NCBI GenBank assembly: GCA_947625255.1
Contig: CANQNT010000006.1
Span: 80,963 to 144,962, forward strand
Length of the DNA stretch: 64,000 bases
Direction: 5' to 3'
Origin: an uncultured Acetatifactor sp.
GTDB taxonomy: Bacteria; Bacillota; Clostridia; Lachnospirales; Lachnospiraceae
Shown: in pieces, positions 8,751 to 17,311 of the stretch
Numbering within the stretch: the first letter of the stretch is position 1
Layout: each line of letters opens with the position of its first letter
Notes under the pieces: generated by a model
What the model was told of the DNA's origin: nothing
Database searches by the model: none
What the model saw: only the letters and a program-made list of their open reading frames with translations
Position numbers and translations under genes: made by a program

Positions 8751-9596
8751 ATGAGGATCGAGAGAATCGATGACAAAACTGTAAAGTGCTTTCTTTCCAA
8801 TGAAGAATTGGAGGAATATGACATTTCGTATAAAGATTTTGTAATGCGGAGTGATAAGGCGCGGGAGGTGGTGGAAGACATCATCGAGCAGGCGGAAGAG
8901 GAAGTGGGTTATCAGCCGCCGCGGTTTGCCTTTGATCTGCAGATTATGGTGGTGCAGCAGGGGATGCTGCTAACCTTTTCGGAGCGGGACGCGGAAGCGG
9001 ATACTTTTGAAAAGGAGTTGCTGGATTGCTTTAGAAATATGAAAGATTTCTTCGCGAATGGAGCAAAGGCCGGATGGGCCGGGGATCCGAGGATGAAAGC
9101 GTGGTTCGAGGGCCTGGCCCGGTTCGGTGGTCTGGGCAAGGGGATTGCCCAGAAGCAGGCCGGGGAGCAAGGGTACATAGAGAATCACCAGGAGCAAGGG
9201 GCGTCAGAGAGCGGAGAACAAGCATTGTCAGGCAGCGGGGAACAGGCAGCGTCAGACGGCGGAGAACAGGCAGCGTCAGGCAGCGGGGGACAGGCGCCGG
9301 AGGATAAAAGGCCGGAGTTTGTGGTATTTTGCTTTTCCAGTCTCCGCAATGTGTGCAGATTTGCCAAGGCGGTGCCGGCGGAGCTGGGGATAAAGAGCGC
9401 CTTGTATTGCCTGGAGGATTACTACTATCTGTATCTGGAAAGAGGAGAAGTCCCCTACGAGAGCTATAGCCATGCCTGTATTCAGGCCCTGGAGTTTTCG
9501 GCGATTTTCACGGCAGATCCTAATGATACGGGTTATCTGGAGGAGCACGGGGAATGTCTCATTGCCCAGGACGCGCTGCGGAAGCTGGGATTCTGA
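8751..9596 (+). CDS. mecA: Adaptor protein MecA
   Basis: MecA targets substrates such as ComK to the ClpC-ClpP protease. The N-terminal domain (MRIERIDDKTVKCFLSNEELEEYDI) recognises substrates. The C-terminal domain (residues about 185-281, PEFVVFCFSSLRNVCRFAKAV through YLEEHGECLIAQDAL) docks on ClpC. Between them lies a linker of about 60 residues made of imperfect 10-residue units such as SGSGEQAASD, encoded by 30-bp tandem repeats around 9203-9297. ATG 8751 is used; GTG 8742 in the same frame overlaps the ribosome site. At 281 residues it is longer than most MecA proteins because of the linker. Confidence 0.92.
   Translation: MRIERIDDKTVKCFLSNEELEEYDISYKDFVMRSDKAREVVEDIIEQAEEEVGYQPPRFAFDLQIMVVQQGMLLTFSERDAEADTFEKELLDCFRNMKDFFANGAKAGWAGDPRMKAWFEGLARFGGLGKGIAQKQAGEQGYIENHQEQGASESGEQALSGSGEQAASDGGEQAASGSGGQAPEDKRPEFVVFCFSSLRNVCRFAKAVPAELGIKSALYCLEDYYYLYLERGEVPYESYSHACIQALEFSAIFTADPNDTGYLEEHGECLIAQDALRKLGF
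9203..9300 (+). repeat. 30-bp imperfect tandem repeats in mecA
   Basis: About three copies of a 30-bp unit encode the Gly/Ser/Glu/Gln/Ala linker (GEQALSGSGEQAASDGGEQA). They stay in frame and fall between the two MecA domains, so copy-number change would alter only linker length. Confidence 0.8.
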
Positions 9597-9625
9597 TGGT
9601 ATGTCGTTTGATTATTCGCTCCATA

Positions 9626-9668
9626 GGATGGTGGTCTGGCCGGATTGGCAGACACCATCCTTTCTTTT
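9626..9668 (+). terminator. Terminator after mecA
   Basis: GGATGGTGGTCTG (9626-9638) pairs with CAGACACCATCC (9649-9660) with one bulged base, followed by TTTCTTTT. Confidence 0.75.
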
Positions 9669-9826
9669 ATAATAGCTGCTGAGGCTTTCGTTTTCCTTTT
9701 GAAAAATTGTCCGTTTATGAAGCCCGTTCCCCCGGAGATCTCAATAATTTTTTTACTGGACAGATAGGAGTAAAAGATGTATACTATTTCCCAGTAAACT
9801 ACTATAAAATGAAACGGGGTAGAGAA

Positions 9827-11332
9827 ATGCATATTACTGGAACTTTCTGGGCGTTGGTTCCCTCCATTGTCACGATCATCATGGGCTTGAAGACGAAGAA
9901 AGTGAATTTGTCGCTGATTACCGGTCTGCTTTTGGGTGTGCTGCTTTATTGCGGTTTTGCTCCGGGGACTTCCCTGGTGACGGCGGTGACTGTCATCTGT
10001 GACAGCGTGTCCAGCCATATCGGCCATTTGTTGTTCGCGGTGCTGCTGGGGATGTTCGTATATTTGATCACGCAGTCCGGCGCGTCCCAGAGCTACGGCG
10101 AGTGGGCGTCACGCAGGATCAAGACCAAGAGGGCGTCGCTCTTAGCTACGGCAGGACTGGGAATTCTGATTTTCGTGGACGACTATTTTAACTGTCTGAC
10201 AGTCGGCACTGTGATGCGGCCGCTGACGGACCGCAACAAGATTTCCCGCGAGAAGCTGGCTTATATCATCGACACCACGGCGGCTCCGGTATGTATCCTG
10301 GCCCCGATTTCCAGCTGGGCAGCGGGAGTCAGCTCTTCCTTGCCGCCGGATTCGGGTATTGATGGGTTTCAGCTTTTCCTGCGCACCATGCCTAATAACT
10401 ATTATGCGCTGCTTTCCATCTTCATGGTGTTTCTGCTCATTTTACTGAACTTTGACTTTGGGAAGATGAAGCAGTATGAGACCTATACGCAGACCCATCC
10501 CAGGATTGAGGATGTGGCTCCTATGAGTGAGGGAAAGGGCCGGGCAAAGGTTTTTGATCTGTTGCTGCCGGTGATTTTCCTGGTTGCTGCCTGTGTATTT
10601 TTCATGGCATATACGGGCGGTTTTTTTACCGGGGAAGTGAGTCTGGTAGACGCCTTTGCCAACTGTGACGCGGTGGCGGCCTGTTGTATCGGGACGTTTT
10701 TGGCGGATTTGTTTATGCTGTTTCTCTATGTGCCTCGTAAGATTTATACCTTTGAACAGTGCATGGACGCGTTGGAAAAGGGATTTCACAATATGGTGCC
10801 CGCCATGCTTCTGCTGAGCCTGGCCTGGTCTCTGGGCAGTGTCTGCAGCGGGGAATATCTGGATACGGGAGGATTCATCGCGGGAGTTGTTGAAGAGTTT
10901 CACGTCTCTCTGAATTTGATGCCCATGTTCTTCTTCCTGGCGGCGTTGGTGCTGTCTTTCTCCATCGGAACCTCCTGGGGAACCTTTGTCATCCTGATTC
11001 CTATGGAGGTCAGCGTGTTTGCGGGAGCGGATTCTGCGTTGATGGTGCTGACGACCGCGGCAGTGCTGGGCGGAAGCGTCTGCGGCGATCACCTTTCGCC
11101 GATTTCCGACACAACGATCTTAAGCTCCGCGGGAGCGCAGTGCGACCACCTCAATCATGTGCGCAGCCAGTTGGTCTATGGCGCGTTGGTGGCGGCAATC
11201 TCATTTGTGTGCTACATATTGGCGGGCGCCACCGGAAACGGGGCGCTGGGCCTGGTGACGGGCGCGGTGATGCTGACGGCGGTGCTTGCGGTGTTGAAGC
11301 TGCGTGACCGGGGATGGAAAACGGCGGGTTAA
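9827..11332 (+). CDS. NhaC-type Na+/H+ antiporter family protein
   Basis: A polytopic membrane protein of 501 residues with about a dozen hydrophobic segments. It matches the NhaC ion-transporter superfamily: FVDDYFNCLTVGTVMRPL, GTSWGTFVILIPM and VCGDHLSPISDTTILSS, the last being the conserved D-H-x-SPISDT element of this family. Members exchange sodium or protons, sometimes with amino or organic acids such as malate/lactate or lysine. ATG 9827 begins the first membrane helix; the frame is open further upstream, but that part is hydrophilic and has no better ribosome site. The substrate is unknown. Confidence 0.85.
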   Translation: MHITGTFWALVPSIVTIIMGLKTKKVNLSLITGLLLGVLLYCGFAPGTSLVTAVTVICDSVSSHIGHLLFAVLLGMFVYLITQSGASQSYGEWASRRIKTKRASLLATAGLGILIFVDDYFNCLTVGTVMRPLTDRNKISREKLAYIIDTTAAPVCILAPISSWAAGVSSSLPPDSGIDGFQLFLRTMPNNYYALLSIFMVFLLILLNFDFGKMKQYETYTQTHPRIEDVAPMSEGKGRAKVFDLLLPVIFLVAACVFFMAYTGGFFTGEVSLVDAFANCDAVAACCIGTFLADLFMLFLYVPRKIYTFEQCMDALEKGFHNMVPAMLLLSLAWSLGSVCSGEYLDTGGFIAGVVEEFHVSLNLMPMFFFLAALVLSFSIGTSWGTFVILIPMEVSVFAGADSALMVLTTAAVLGGSVCGDHLSPISDTTILSSAGAQCDHLNHVRSQLVYGALVAAISFVCYILAGATGNGALGLVTGAVMLTAVLAVLKLRDRGWKTAG

Positions 11333-11490
11333 TGGGAGGAAGGACACAAACACTTCACAGTTTAAACATTTTTTCTTGACAAATTTTTTTTATATTGTTC
11401 TTACAGAGTTGGAACGAGGATGGTTCCGCTCCTAATCTAAATAATAACGAGGCATTCTATAGATAGAATCATTGAAAGGAGATTGGGATT

Positions 11491-12993
11491 ATGTACGAAG
11501 AGCAATATAATGAGAATCAGGGAAGCGCATGGCAGAGCGATTCTGCCCAGCAGGCCGGTCAGGCACAGCAGAGCCAGGGAAGCGCATGGCAGAGCGATTC
11601 TGCCCAGCAGGCCGGTCAGACACAGCAGAGCCAGGGAAGCGCCTGGCAGAGCAATTATAGTCAGCAGTCCAATGGACAACAGACCTGGCATACTTCCGAG
11701 CAGCAGGCGTGGAAAGCGCAGGGAGAACCCGTTTCGGGGCATCGTCGTTCGCGTAAGGAGCGGAAAGCGTCCTCTCATGGATTTGGCGCGGGCAAGGCGG
11801 TGGCCATCGCTCTTTGTTGTTCCCTGCTGGGAGGTGTTGTAGGAGCCGGCGGCGTTTTATTGGGAAGCAATTATTTGAATTCCCGGGAGGTATCCGGCAA
11901 CAGTACAGTGATTATGCAGGGAAGCCGTCCGAAGTCCGCGATTCAGGTGGCTAATATAGATACCAGCAAGGTGATGAATGCGGCGGAGGTTTATGCTGCC
12001 AATGTGAATTCCACCGTAGGAATCACTACCTCCATAACGACGAACTATTGGGGCTATGTGACCACGACGCCCGCGTCCGGTTCTGGCTTTATCCTGACCG
12101 AGGACGGTTATATTGTGACCAATGAGCACGTTATCGAAGATGCCAGCACCATTCAGGTAACGACTTATGATGGTACTTCCTATGATGCGGAGCTGATCGG
12201 TTATGATGAAAGCAATGACGTGGCCGTGCTGAAGATCGACGCCCAGGGTTTGAGTCCGGTGGTGCTGGGAGATTCCGATTCGGCGAATGTAGGAGACAGC
12301 GTTGTGGCAATCGGCAATCCTCTTGGAGAACTGACCTTTTCCCTTTCCTCCGGTGCAATCAGCGCTCTGGACCGCAGCGTTACCTTTTCCACGGGAACCA
12401 CGTTGGATCTGATGCAGGTGGATTGTGCGATCAATGCCGGTAATTCGGGTGGACCGTTGTTCAATATGTACGGCGAGGTCATCGGCATCACCAATGCGAA
12501 ATATTCCAACAATGGCCAGTCCAGTCAGGCGTCCATTGAAAATATCGGTTTTGCCATTCCCATCAACAATGTGCGCGGCATCATCGAAAGCCTGATCAAA
12601 AATGGCTATATTTCCAAGCCCTATATCGGCGTGAGCATCAACGATGTAAGCAGCCAGCTGCAGGCTTACGGGATTCCTCAGGGAGCGGCAGTGGTAAGCA
12701 TTGTGGAGAACAGTCCGGCCGAGAAAGCAGGTTTGCGGGCCAATGATATTATCACCAGGATCAATGACGTGGAGATTACGAAAGCGCAGGATTTGGTGGA
12801 TTATGTGGGAAAGGCCGCTATCGGTGATGAGTTGGTAATGACCGTATACCGCCAGGGCGGTACCACGGAGATCACTGTGGTTGTAGAGGAAAACAAGCAG
12901 TCCGGCCTTGCCAGGGAAGAAAAGGCACAGCAGGAACAGCAATCCCAGGAACAGGAGAGTGATCTGTTCCGTTTCCCCTGGTTTGGATTCTGA
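11491..12993 (+). CDS. htrA: HtrA/DegP-like trypsin-type serine protease with PDZ domain
   Basis: A membrane-anchored extracytoplasmic protease for protein quality control, 500 residues long. Residues 1-95 are a cytoplasmic Gln/Ser-rich tail containing 19-residue tandem repeats, and a membrane segment spans about 101-124. The protease domain carries the triad His213 (TNEHVIE), Asp243 (SNDVAVLKID) and Ser319 (GNSGGPL). A PDZ domain follows (IGVSINDVSSQLQAYG... GLRANDIITRINDVEI), then a Gln/Glu-rich tail ending DLFRFPWFGF. GAAAGGAG precedes the ATG, and a strong terminator follows. Stress control is likely, but no operator was recognised. Confidence 0.95.
   Translation: MYEEQYNENQGSAWQSDSAQQAGQAQQSQGSAWQSDSAQQAGQTQQSQGSAWQSNYSQQSNGQQTWHTSEQQAWKAQGEPVSGHRRSRKERKASSHGFGAGKAVAIALCCSLLGGVVGAGGVLLGSNYLNSREVSGNSTVIMQGSRPKSAIQVANIDTSKVMNAAEVYAANVNSTVGITTSITTNYWGYVTTTPASGSGFILTEDGYIVTNEHVIEDASTIQVTTYDGTSYDAELIGYDESNDVAVLKIDAQGLSPVVLGDSDSANVGDSVVAIGNPLGELTFSLSSGAISALDRSVTFSTGTTLDLMQVDCAINAGNSGGPLFNMYGEVIGITNAKYSNNGQSSQASIENIGFAIPINNVRGIIESLIKNGYISKPYIGVSINDVSSQLQAYGIPQGAAVVSIVENSPAEKAGLRANDIITRINDVEITKAQDLVDYVGKAAIGDELVMTVYRQGGTTEITVVVEENKQSGLAREEKAQQEQQSQEQESDLFRFPWFGF
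11521..11655 (+). repeat. 57-bp tandem repeats in the htrA N-terminal region
   Basis: Units start at 11521, 11578 and 11635. The first two are almost identical over 57 bp, and the third is partial. They encode GSAWQSDSAQQAGQAQQSQ and variants in the cytoplasmic tail, in frame. Confidence 0.9.
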
Positions 12994-13045
12994 TATCCGT
13001 TCCCGATTAAAAAAAGAACATGAGTGAAAGATTGGAATTATCGTG

Positions 13046-13080
13046 GAGCCGGACTTTTATAAAGTCCGGCTCTTCGTTTT
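13046..13080 (+). terminator. Terminator after htrA
   Basis: The 12-bp perfect stem (13046-13057 with 13061-13072) has a short loop and is followed by TTCGTTTT. Confidence 0.9.
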
Positions 13081-13107
13081 GACTTTTTTCCGGTTCTTGT
13101 GTATAAT
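13079..13107 (+). promoter_or_regulatory. Sigma-A-type promoter of the thioesterase gene
   Basis: TTGACT (13079-13084) and a perfect TATAAT (13102-13107) are separated by 17 bp, directly after the htrA terminator. Confidence 0.75.
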
Positions 13108-13224
13108 ATCTTTCAATGAGAACCGCGCGCAACAAAAACTTGGACGAAGTCATTGCGGATGATGACGGGTTTGGGTCATGGATGCGGAAGATCCTCGCTG
13201 CGGAAGAATGATGGGGGAAAAGTG

Positions 13225-13725
13225 ATGGCACAAGAAAAACGGGAATATCAAGGACAACAGGTACGGCAGGATCGGCAGGTTCAATCGGACTTTCAGGACC
13301 GGCTGGCGCAGATTCTGCGGGAGCGGATTTCGGAGAATTTATTTGTGCGCCATTTGGGGATTGAATTCTTGGAGCTTGCCGAGGGTTACGCCAGGGCCCG
13401 TATGCCTTATAAGGCGGAATTATTGAATCCATACGGCTTTATTCACGGAGGCTGTCTGTATTCCCTGGCGGATATTGTGGCCGGAAACGCGGCTTGTATG
13501 AGCGGACGGTATGCGACGACGGTTTCCGGTATTATGAATTATCTGGAGCCTGCGGTTTCATCGGAATTTGTCTATTGTGAGGCCGGAAAACTTCGAGTGG
13601 GTGCGCATCTGGCGGTCTTTGAGGTGCGGATTTGGGATGAACGGGGCAAATTGTTGGACAGCGGAGAGTTCACGTTTTTCTTGTCGGATCAAAAAGTATT
13701 GAGTGTCCCTCCTCATCCGCTTTAA
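13225..13725 (+). CDS. PaaI-type hotdog-fold thioesterase
   Basis: A 166-residue acyl-CoA thioesterase-like protein. The hotdog core contains LNPYGFIHGGCLYSLADIVAGNAA, where the HGG(x)xxxLAD pattern is the PaaI/YdiI signature, and then VSGIMNYLEPA. The first 30 residues are hydrophilic and Gln/Arg-rich. ATG 13225 follows GGGGGAAAA; an open frame from 13153 has no ribosome site. It converges with ytaF and overlaps its 3' end by four bases. The physiological substrate cannot be told from sequence. Confidence 0.85.
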   Translation: MAQEKREYQGQQVRQDRQVQSDFQDRLAQILRERISENLFVRHLGIEFLELAEGYARARMPYKAELLNPYGFIHGGCLYSLADIVAGNAACMSGRYATTVSGIMNYLEPAVSSEFVYCEAGKLRVGAHLAVFEVRIWDERGKLLDSGEFTFFLSDQKVLSVPPHPL

Positions 13726-14294
13726 AGCAGCCCCAGCCCGATCAGGAGCAGGCCCGACAGCGGTTCGGCATAGCGCTCGGCTTTTTGCAGCAGACGTGCC
13801 TGCCCCAGCCGATTCCCCAATGCCAGCAGCGTTACGGAAAAGAGCATTGTCAGCGCGGCGGAGGGCAGCAGGGAAAGTCCGGCGATGCTTGCGCTGATGC
13901 CAATGCCCACATTGTTGATGGACAGCGTAAAGCCCAGAAGAAGCACTGCCCATAGATTGGTCAGGGTCTCGGGCTCTTTTTTGGCGCAAGAATTCACTTC
14001 CGCGCCGGAGGACTGGCATTTTGGGAGGAAACGCAGCATAAATTTTATCAAATAAAAGCTTCCCATCAGGATCAGAAGAGCGTTTCCGGCCCGGCCCGCG
14101 TATCCCGGGGGAAGCAGGGGAGCCAGCGTCTGCCCGAAAAGAATGGAAAACACGGTTCCCAGAAGCGTGATAAGGCTGATCAGGAGGTTTTGGAGAAAAG
14201 GGATGTGAACTTTCCTGATGCCATAGCCAATGCCTACGATAAAGGCATCCAGGCTGGCGGAAATCGCGAATAATGCGGAGGAAAGTAGAATCAT
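13722..14294 (-). CDS. ytaF: YtaF/MntP-like sporulation membrane protein
   Basis: A 190-residue protein with about six membrane helices. SASLDAFIVGIGYGIRKVHIP near the N-terminus and GFTLSINNVGIGISASIAGL in the second half form the paired LDAF(x)VG / SxNN(x)xG repeats of the MntP/YtaF superfamily. MntP members export manganese, while YtaF is a sporulation-associated relative. The KVHIP element favours YtaF. It is transcribed towards the thioesterase gene and away from the transporter at 14371. Confidence 0.8.
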   Translation of the reverse strand: MILLSSALFAISASLDAFIVGIGYGIRKVHIPFLQNLLISLITLLGTVFSILFGQTLAPLLPPGYAGRAGNALLILMGSFYLIKFMLRFLPKCQSSGAEVNSCAKKEPETLTNLWAVLLLGFTLSINNVGIGISASIAGLSLLPSAALTMLFSVTLLALGNRLGQARLLQKAERYAEPLSGLLLIGLGLL

Positions 14295-14370
14295 GGCGAA
14301 CCCCGGTCTGAGTTATTTTACTTTTACTATATTCTGAGGGATAAAAAATGGTGAGGGAGAAACGAAAGAT

Positions 14371-15507
14371 ATGAAAAAATGCCTGGAATTTGTCAAAAAA
14401 GAAACGGTGCTGAGCGCGGCGCTGTTATTGGCCTTGCTTTCTTCCTGCGTGGTACTGCCGGACCGGGAGTATCTGGACTATATCGATTTTCGTACGTTGG
14501 CGATTTTGTTCGGTTTGATGACTGTCATGGCCGGGCTGCAGAAGCTGGGATTGTTCCGCCGGATTGCGGAGGGAATGCTGAAAAAGGTGAGCAATGTGCG
14601 CCAGTTGACGCTGATTTTAGTGATGCTGTGCTTCTTTTTCAGTATGGTGATTACCAATGATGTGGCGCTGATCACCTTTGTGCCCTTTACCTTTACCATC
14701 CTGCATATGCTGGAGACTGGCCAGGCGGAAAAGCTGATCATTCCCGTGGTGGTGATGCAGACGGTGGCCGCTAACCTGGGCAGTATGCTCACGCCGATCG
14801 GAAATCCGCAGAATCTCTATCTTTATGGAAAGGCCGGCATGGGCGTGGGAGCCTTTCTGCTTCTGATGCTGCCCTTTTCCGCCGTTTCTTTTGTGCTTTT
14901 GGCGGCATGGTGCCTGACCCGGGGGCGGGGAGGGGAAAGGGCTTCGGGAAAGCTGACTGTCCGATTTGACCAAGTGACAGACTTAAAAGGCAAGGAGAAG
15001 CTGCTGGTCGTTTATCTGGTTTTGTTCCTGATTTGTCTGCTTACCGTGGCGCGCCTGCTTCCTTACGGCGTCATGCTGACGGTGGTGGCGGTTACGGTAT
15101 TTCTGGCGGACCGTCCCGTGCTGGGGAGGGTGGATTATTCTCTTTTGCTTACCTTTGTGGGATTTTTCATCTTTATCGGGAATATGGGGAGGGTCGAGGT
15201 TTTCCGACAATTTTTGGAGCACATTATTCAGGGGAATGAGGCGGTGACCGCGGTGGCGTCCAGCCAGGTCATCAGTAACGTACCGGCGGCGCTTTTGCTT
15301 TCCGGCTTCAGCAGACGCTATGAGGCGCTGATCGTGGGAACCAATCTGGGCGGCCTGGGAACCCTGATCGCTTCTATGGCCAGCCTGATTTCCTTTAAGT
15401 ATCTCTCAAGGGAGGACAAGCGTCTGCGGGGGAAATATTTGGTGTATTTTACTGAAGTTAATGTCATTTTTTTGGCAGTACTGCTCACCCTTTATTTTTG
15501 CATGTAA
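14371..15507 (+). CDS. ArsB/NhaD (SLC13-like) superfamily anion or cation transporter
   Basis: A 378-residue polytopic membrane protein. Two family motifs stand out: FSMVITNDVALITFVPF, with NDVA in a re-entrant region, and GSMLTPIGNPQNLYLYGKAGM, the TPIGNPQNL element of the citrate/arsenite/NhaD superfamily. A second half-repeat ends with SQVISNVPAALLLSGFS and GTNLGGLGTLIASMASLISF. These pairs are typical of inverted-repeat transporters of this group. The transported ion is not evident. GGGAG precedes the ATG. Confidence 0.85.
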   Translation: MKKCLEFVKKETVLSAALLLALLSSCVVLPDREYLDYIDFRTLAILFGLMTVMAGLQKLGLFRRIAEGMLKKVSNVRQLTLILVMLCFFFSMVITNDVALITFVPFTFTILHMLETGQAEKLIIPVVVMQTVAANLGSMLTPIGNPQNLYLYGKAGMGVGAFLLLMLPFSAVSFVLLAAWCLTRGRGGERASGKLTVRFDQVTDLKGKEKLLVVYLVLFLICLLTVARLLPYGVMLTVVAVTVFLADRPVLGRVDYSLLLTFVGFFIFIGNMGRVEVFRQFLEHIIQGNEAVTAVASSQVISNVPAALLLSGFSRRYEALIVGTNLGGLGTLIASMASLISFKYLSREDKRLRGKYLVYFTEVNVIFLAVLLTLYFCM

Positions 15508-15546
15508 AGTTTTGTTCCCGGCGCATAGTTTGATTTTGGACATGAA

Positions 15547-15598
15547 AATACCTCTTAAGCGGATTTGGACGCTTTCTGACGTCTGCTTAAGAGGTATT
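15547..15598. terminator. Long inverted repeat between convergent genes
   Basis: The 14-bp perfect arms (15547-15560 and 15585-15598) enclose a partly self-complementary loop. On the minus strand TTTTC follows the stem, just past the murG stop at 15602, so it most likely terminates murG and may also stop readthrough from the transporter. Confidence 0.65.
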
Positions 15599-15601
15599 AT
15601 G

Positions 15602-16672
15602 TTATTCCGTTCCTGCCGCTTCCTTGATGAGGCCTATGATCTTGCGGATGGAATCCATCTGACCGCTCTTATTCATGGCATCATAATAGGATTGTCTGGT
15701 AAAAAACAATTCATGCACCTTATCTACCAAAAGATTGGCGGAAAGGTCGTCCTCGTTGATCACGATGGAAAACCCCTGTGCCTCAAAGGATTTGGCGTTT
15801 AATAGCTGGTCCCCCCGGCTGCTGGAGGAGGGAAGCGGAATCAGGATGTTGGGCTTTTTCAGGGCCAACAGCTCGCAGATGGCATTGGCTCCCGCCCGTG
15901 AAATCACCAGATCCGCCATGGCAAACAAATCTTTCAGTTCCGTTTTAATATATTCAAACTGCTTGTAACCTGGAGTATTCAGGAGTAAATTGTCCATTTT
16001 ATCCTTACCGCACAAATGAACAACCTGAAAATCCTCCAGGAGCCGCGGCAGAGCGCTCCGAACCGCTTTGTTGACGTTGGCCGCGCCCTGACTGCCGCCG
16101 ATCACCATGATGACGGGCTTGTTGGCGCTGAAACCGCACAGCTTCAATCCCGCCAGCTTGTTTCCCCTGGAAAGCTCTTCCCGGATGGGTGTGCCCGTGA
16201 GCACTGCCTTGTTTTCCGGAAGCAAACGCAGGGTTTCGGGAAAATTGCAGCATACTTTCTTTGCCACGGGGATACACAGCTTGTTGGCCAGTCCCGGCGT
16301 CATGTCCGATTCATGGATGATACAGGGTATGTTCAGCGTTGCCGCGGCCCGTACCACGGGAACGCTGACAAAGCCCCCTTTGGAAAACACCACGTCCGGC
16401 TGAAATTCTTTTAAGTAGCTTCTGGCCTCTGAAAAGCCTTTCAATACCCGGAAAGGGTCCGTCAGATTCTTCACGTCCAGGTAGCGGCGGAACTTGCCGG
16501 TGGCGATTCCATAATAGGGAATGCCGAAATCTCCGATCAGCTTTTTCTCGATACCGTCGTAGGATCCCATGTATGCAATTTCAAAGCTTTCCTCGCGCAG
16601 GCCGGGGAGCAGCGCGATGTTCGGAGTAACATGTCCGGCGGTTCCCCCGCCGGTCAATAGGATTTTTTTCAT
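15602..16672 (-). CDS. murG: UDP-GlcNAc:lipid I N-acetylglucosaminyltransferase MurG
   Basis: MurG makes lipid II on the inner membrane face, the last cytoplasmic step of peptidoglycan precursor synthesis. The N-terminal loop ILLTGGGTAGHVTPNIAL, the IIHESDMTPGLANK region, and the C-terminal donor site VIGGSQGAANVNKAV and ISRAGANAICELLALKKPNILIPLP are all present in 356 residues. It lies 12 bases after the TSCPD-domain gene and is probably co-transcribed with it, away from the usual division cluster. Confidence 0.95.
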   Translation of the reverse strand: MKKILLTGGGTAGHVTPNIALLPGLREESFEIAYMGSYDGIEKKLIGDFGIPYYGIATGKFRRYLDVKNLTDPFRVLKGFSEARSYLKEFQPDVVFSKGGFVSVPVVRAAATLNIPCIIHESDMTPGLANKLCIPVAKKVCCNFPETLRLLPENKAVLTGTPIREELSRGNKLAGLKLCGFSANKPVIMVIGGSQGAANVNKAVRSALPRLLEDFQVVHLCGKDKMDNLLLNTPGYKQFEYIKTELKDLFAMADLVISRAGANAICELLALKKPNILIPLPSSSSRGDQLLNAKSFEAQGFSIVINEDDLSANLLVDKVHELFFTRQSYYDAMNKSGQMDSIRKIIGLIKEAAGTE

Positions 16673-16684
16673 AATACTGCCTCT

Positions 16685-16921
16685 TTAAATCATACTTTCC
16701 AGCGCGCGGGCGAGCTGGTCCGGGCAAGAGGTCTGCTTAAAGCCGCAGCGGATTCCCTTTAATCGACTGATGGCTTCTTCCGGGGTCATTCCCTTGACCA
16801 GGGCGCTGATGCCTTTCAAATTCCCGTTGCATCCGCCGGTGAAAACGACGGAATCGATGACGCCGTCTTTCAGTTCCACGTCAATGGCCGTAGAGCAGGT
16901 TCCTTTTGTCTGATATCTCAT
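16685..16921 (-). CDS. TSCPD-domain protein (TIGR03905-like)
   Basis: A 78-residue protein with MRYQTKGTCSTAIDVELKDG at the start and a C-terminal TSCPDQLARAL motif, which gives the TSCPD family its name. GGCNGNLKGIS is the other conserved stretch. Such domains occur alone or at the end of class II ribonucleotide reductases; the function of the stand-alone form is not established. ATG 16921 is used because AGGTGG lies nine bases upstream; a TTG at 16930 abuts the ribosome site. It is likely co-transcribed with murG. Confidence 0.85.
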   Translation of the reverse strand: MRYQTKGTCSTAIDVELKDGVIDSVVFTGGCNGNLKGISALVKGMTPEEAISRLKGIRCGFKQTSCPDQLARALESMI

Positions 16922-17094
16922 GTGCTTCAACCACCTTTCTTAGATTATATTTTCATAGAGCTTATTCTATAACGGTTTTTTCAGAAAGTCAATTCTCTTG
17001 CAGTTCCTTGAATGTGTAAAATTGCAGACCAAGTTCTTTGGCCTTTTCAAAGAGAAAAATCTGTTTTTCTTCACTGACGCTTTTCTGATTCCCC

Positions 17095-17123
17095 ATTTTA
17101 TATCAAGCAAAAACGTTTGTCAA
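17095..17123 (-). promoter_or_regulatory. Promoter for the TSCPD-murG operon
   Basis: On the minus strand TTGACA (17118-17123) and TAAAAT (17095-17100) are 17 bp apart. The leader to 16921 would be about 165 nt. Within it the minus-strand frame from 17096 to 16989 reads ...LFEKAKELGLQFYTFKELQEN then stop; it looks like a gene tail but has no ribosome site. Nothing else is seen between 16922 and 17311. Confidence 0.55.
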
Positions 17124-17311
17124 CGGAGGGAAAAACATTTCCGCATAGAAATCTTTTGCGATTGTCCTTTGTTGTGGAAAAAGGTGAAAACGAGTAGAAA
17201 ATAAGGGGAATTTATCGACGAAATAGCGATAAACAATATTGAACTTAAAGTTTATTCTTATTATAATCAGTTTAGAACCTGAAAAAAACACTGGAAACGG
17301 GGGTAATTGGA

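Noticed and set aside
8264..8884. 206-codon minus-strand frame across the ABC remnant and mecA start
   Set aside because: It crosses the mecA promoter and 5' coding region and shows no family similarity.
11376..11396. TTGACA followed by TATATT ahead of htrA
   Set aside because: The two elements are only nine bases apart, and the alternative -10 at proper spacing is poor; a promoter is likely nearby but not defined.
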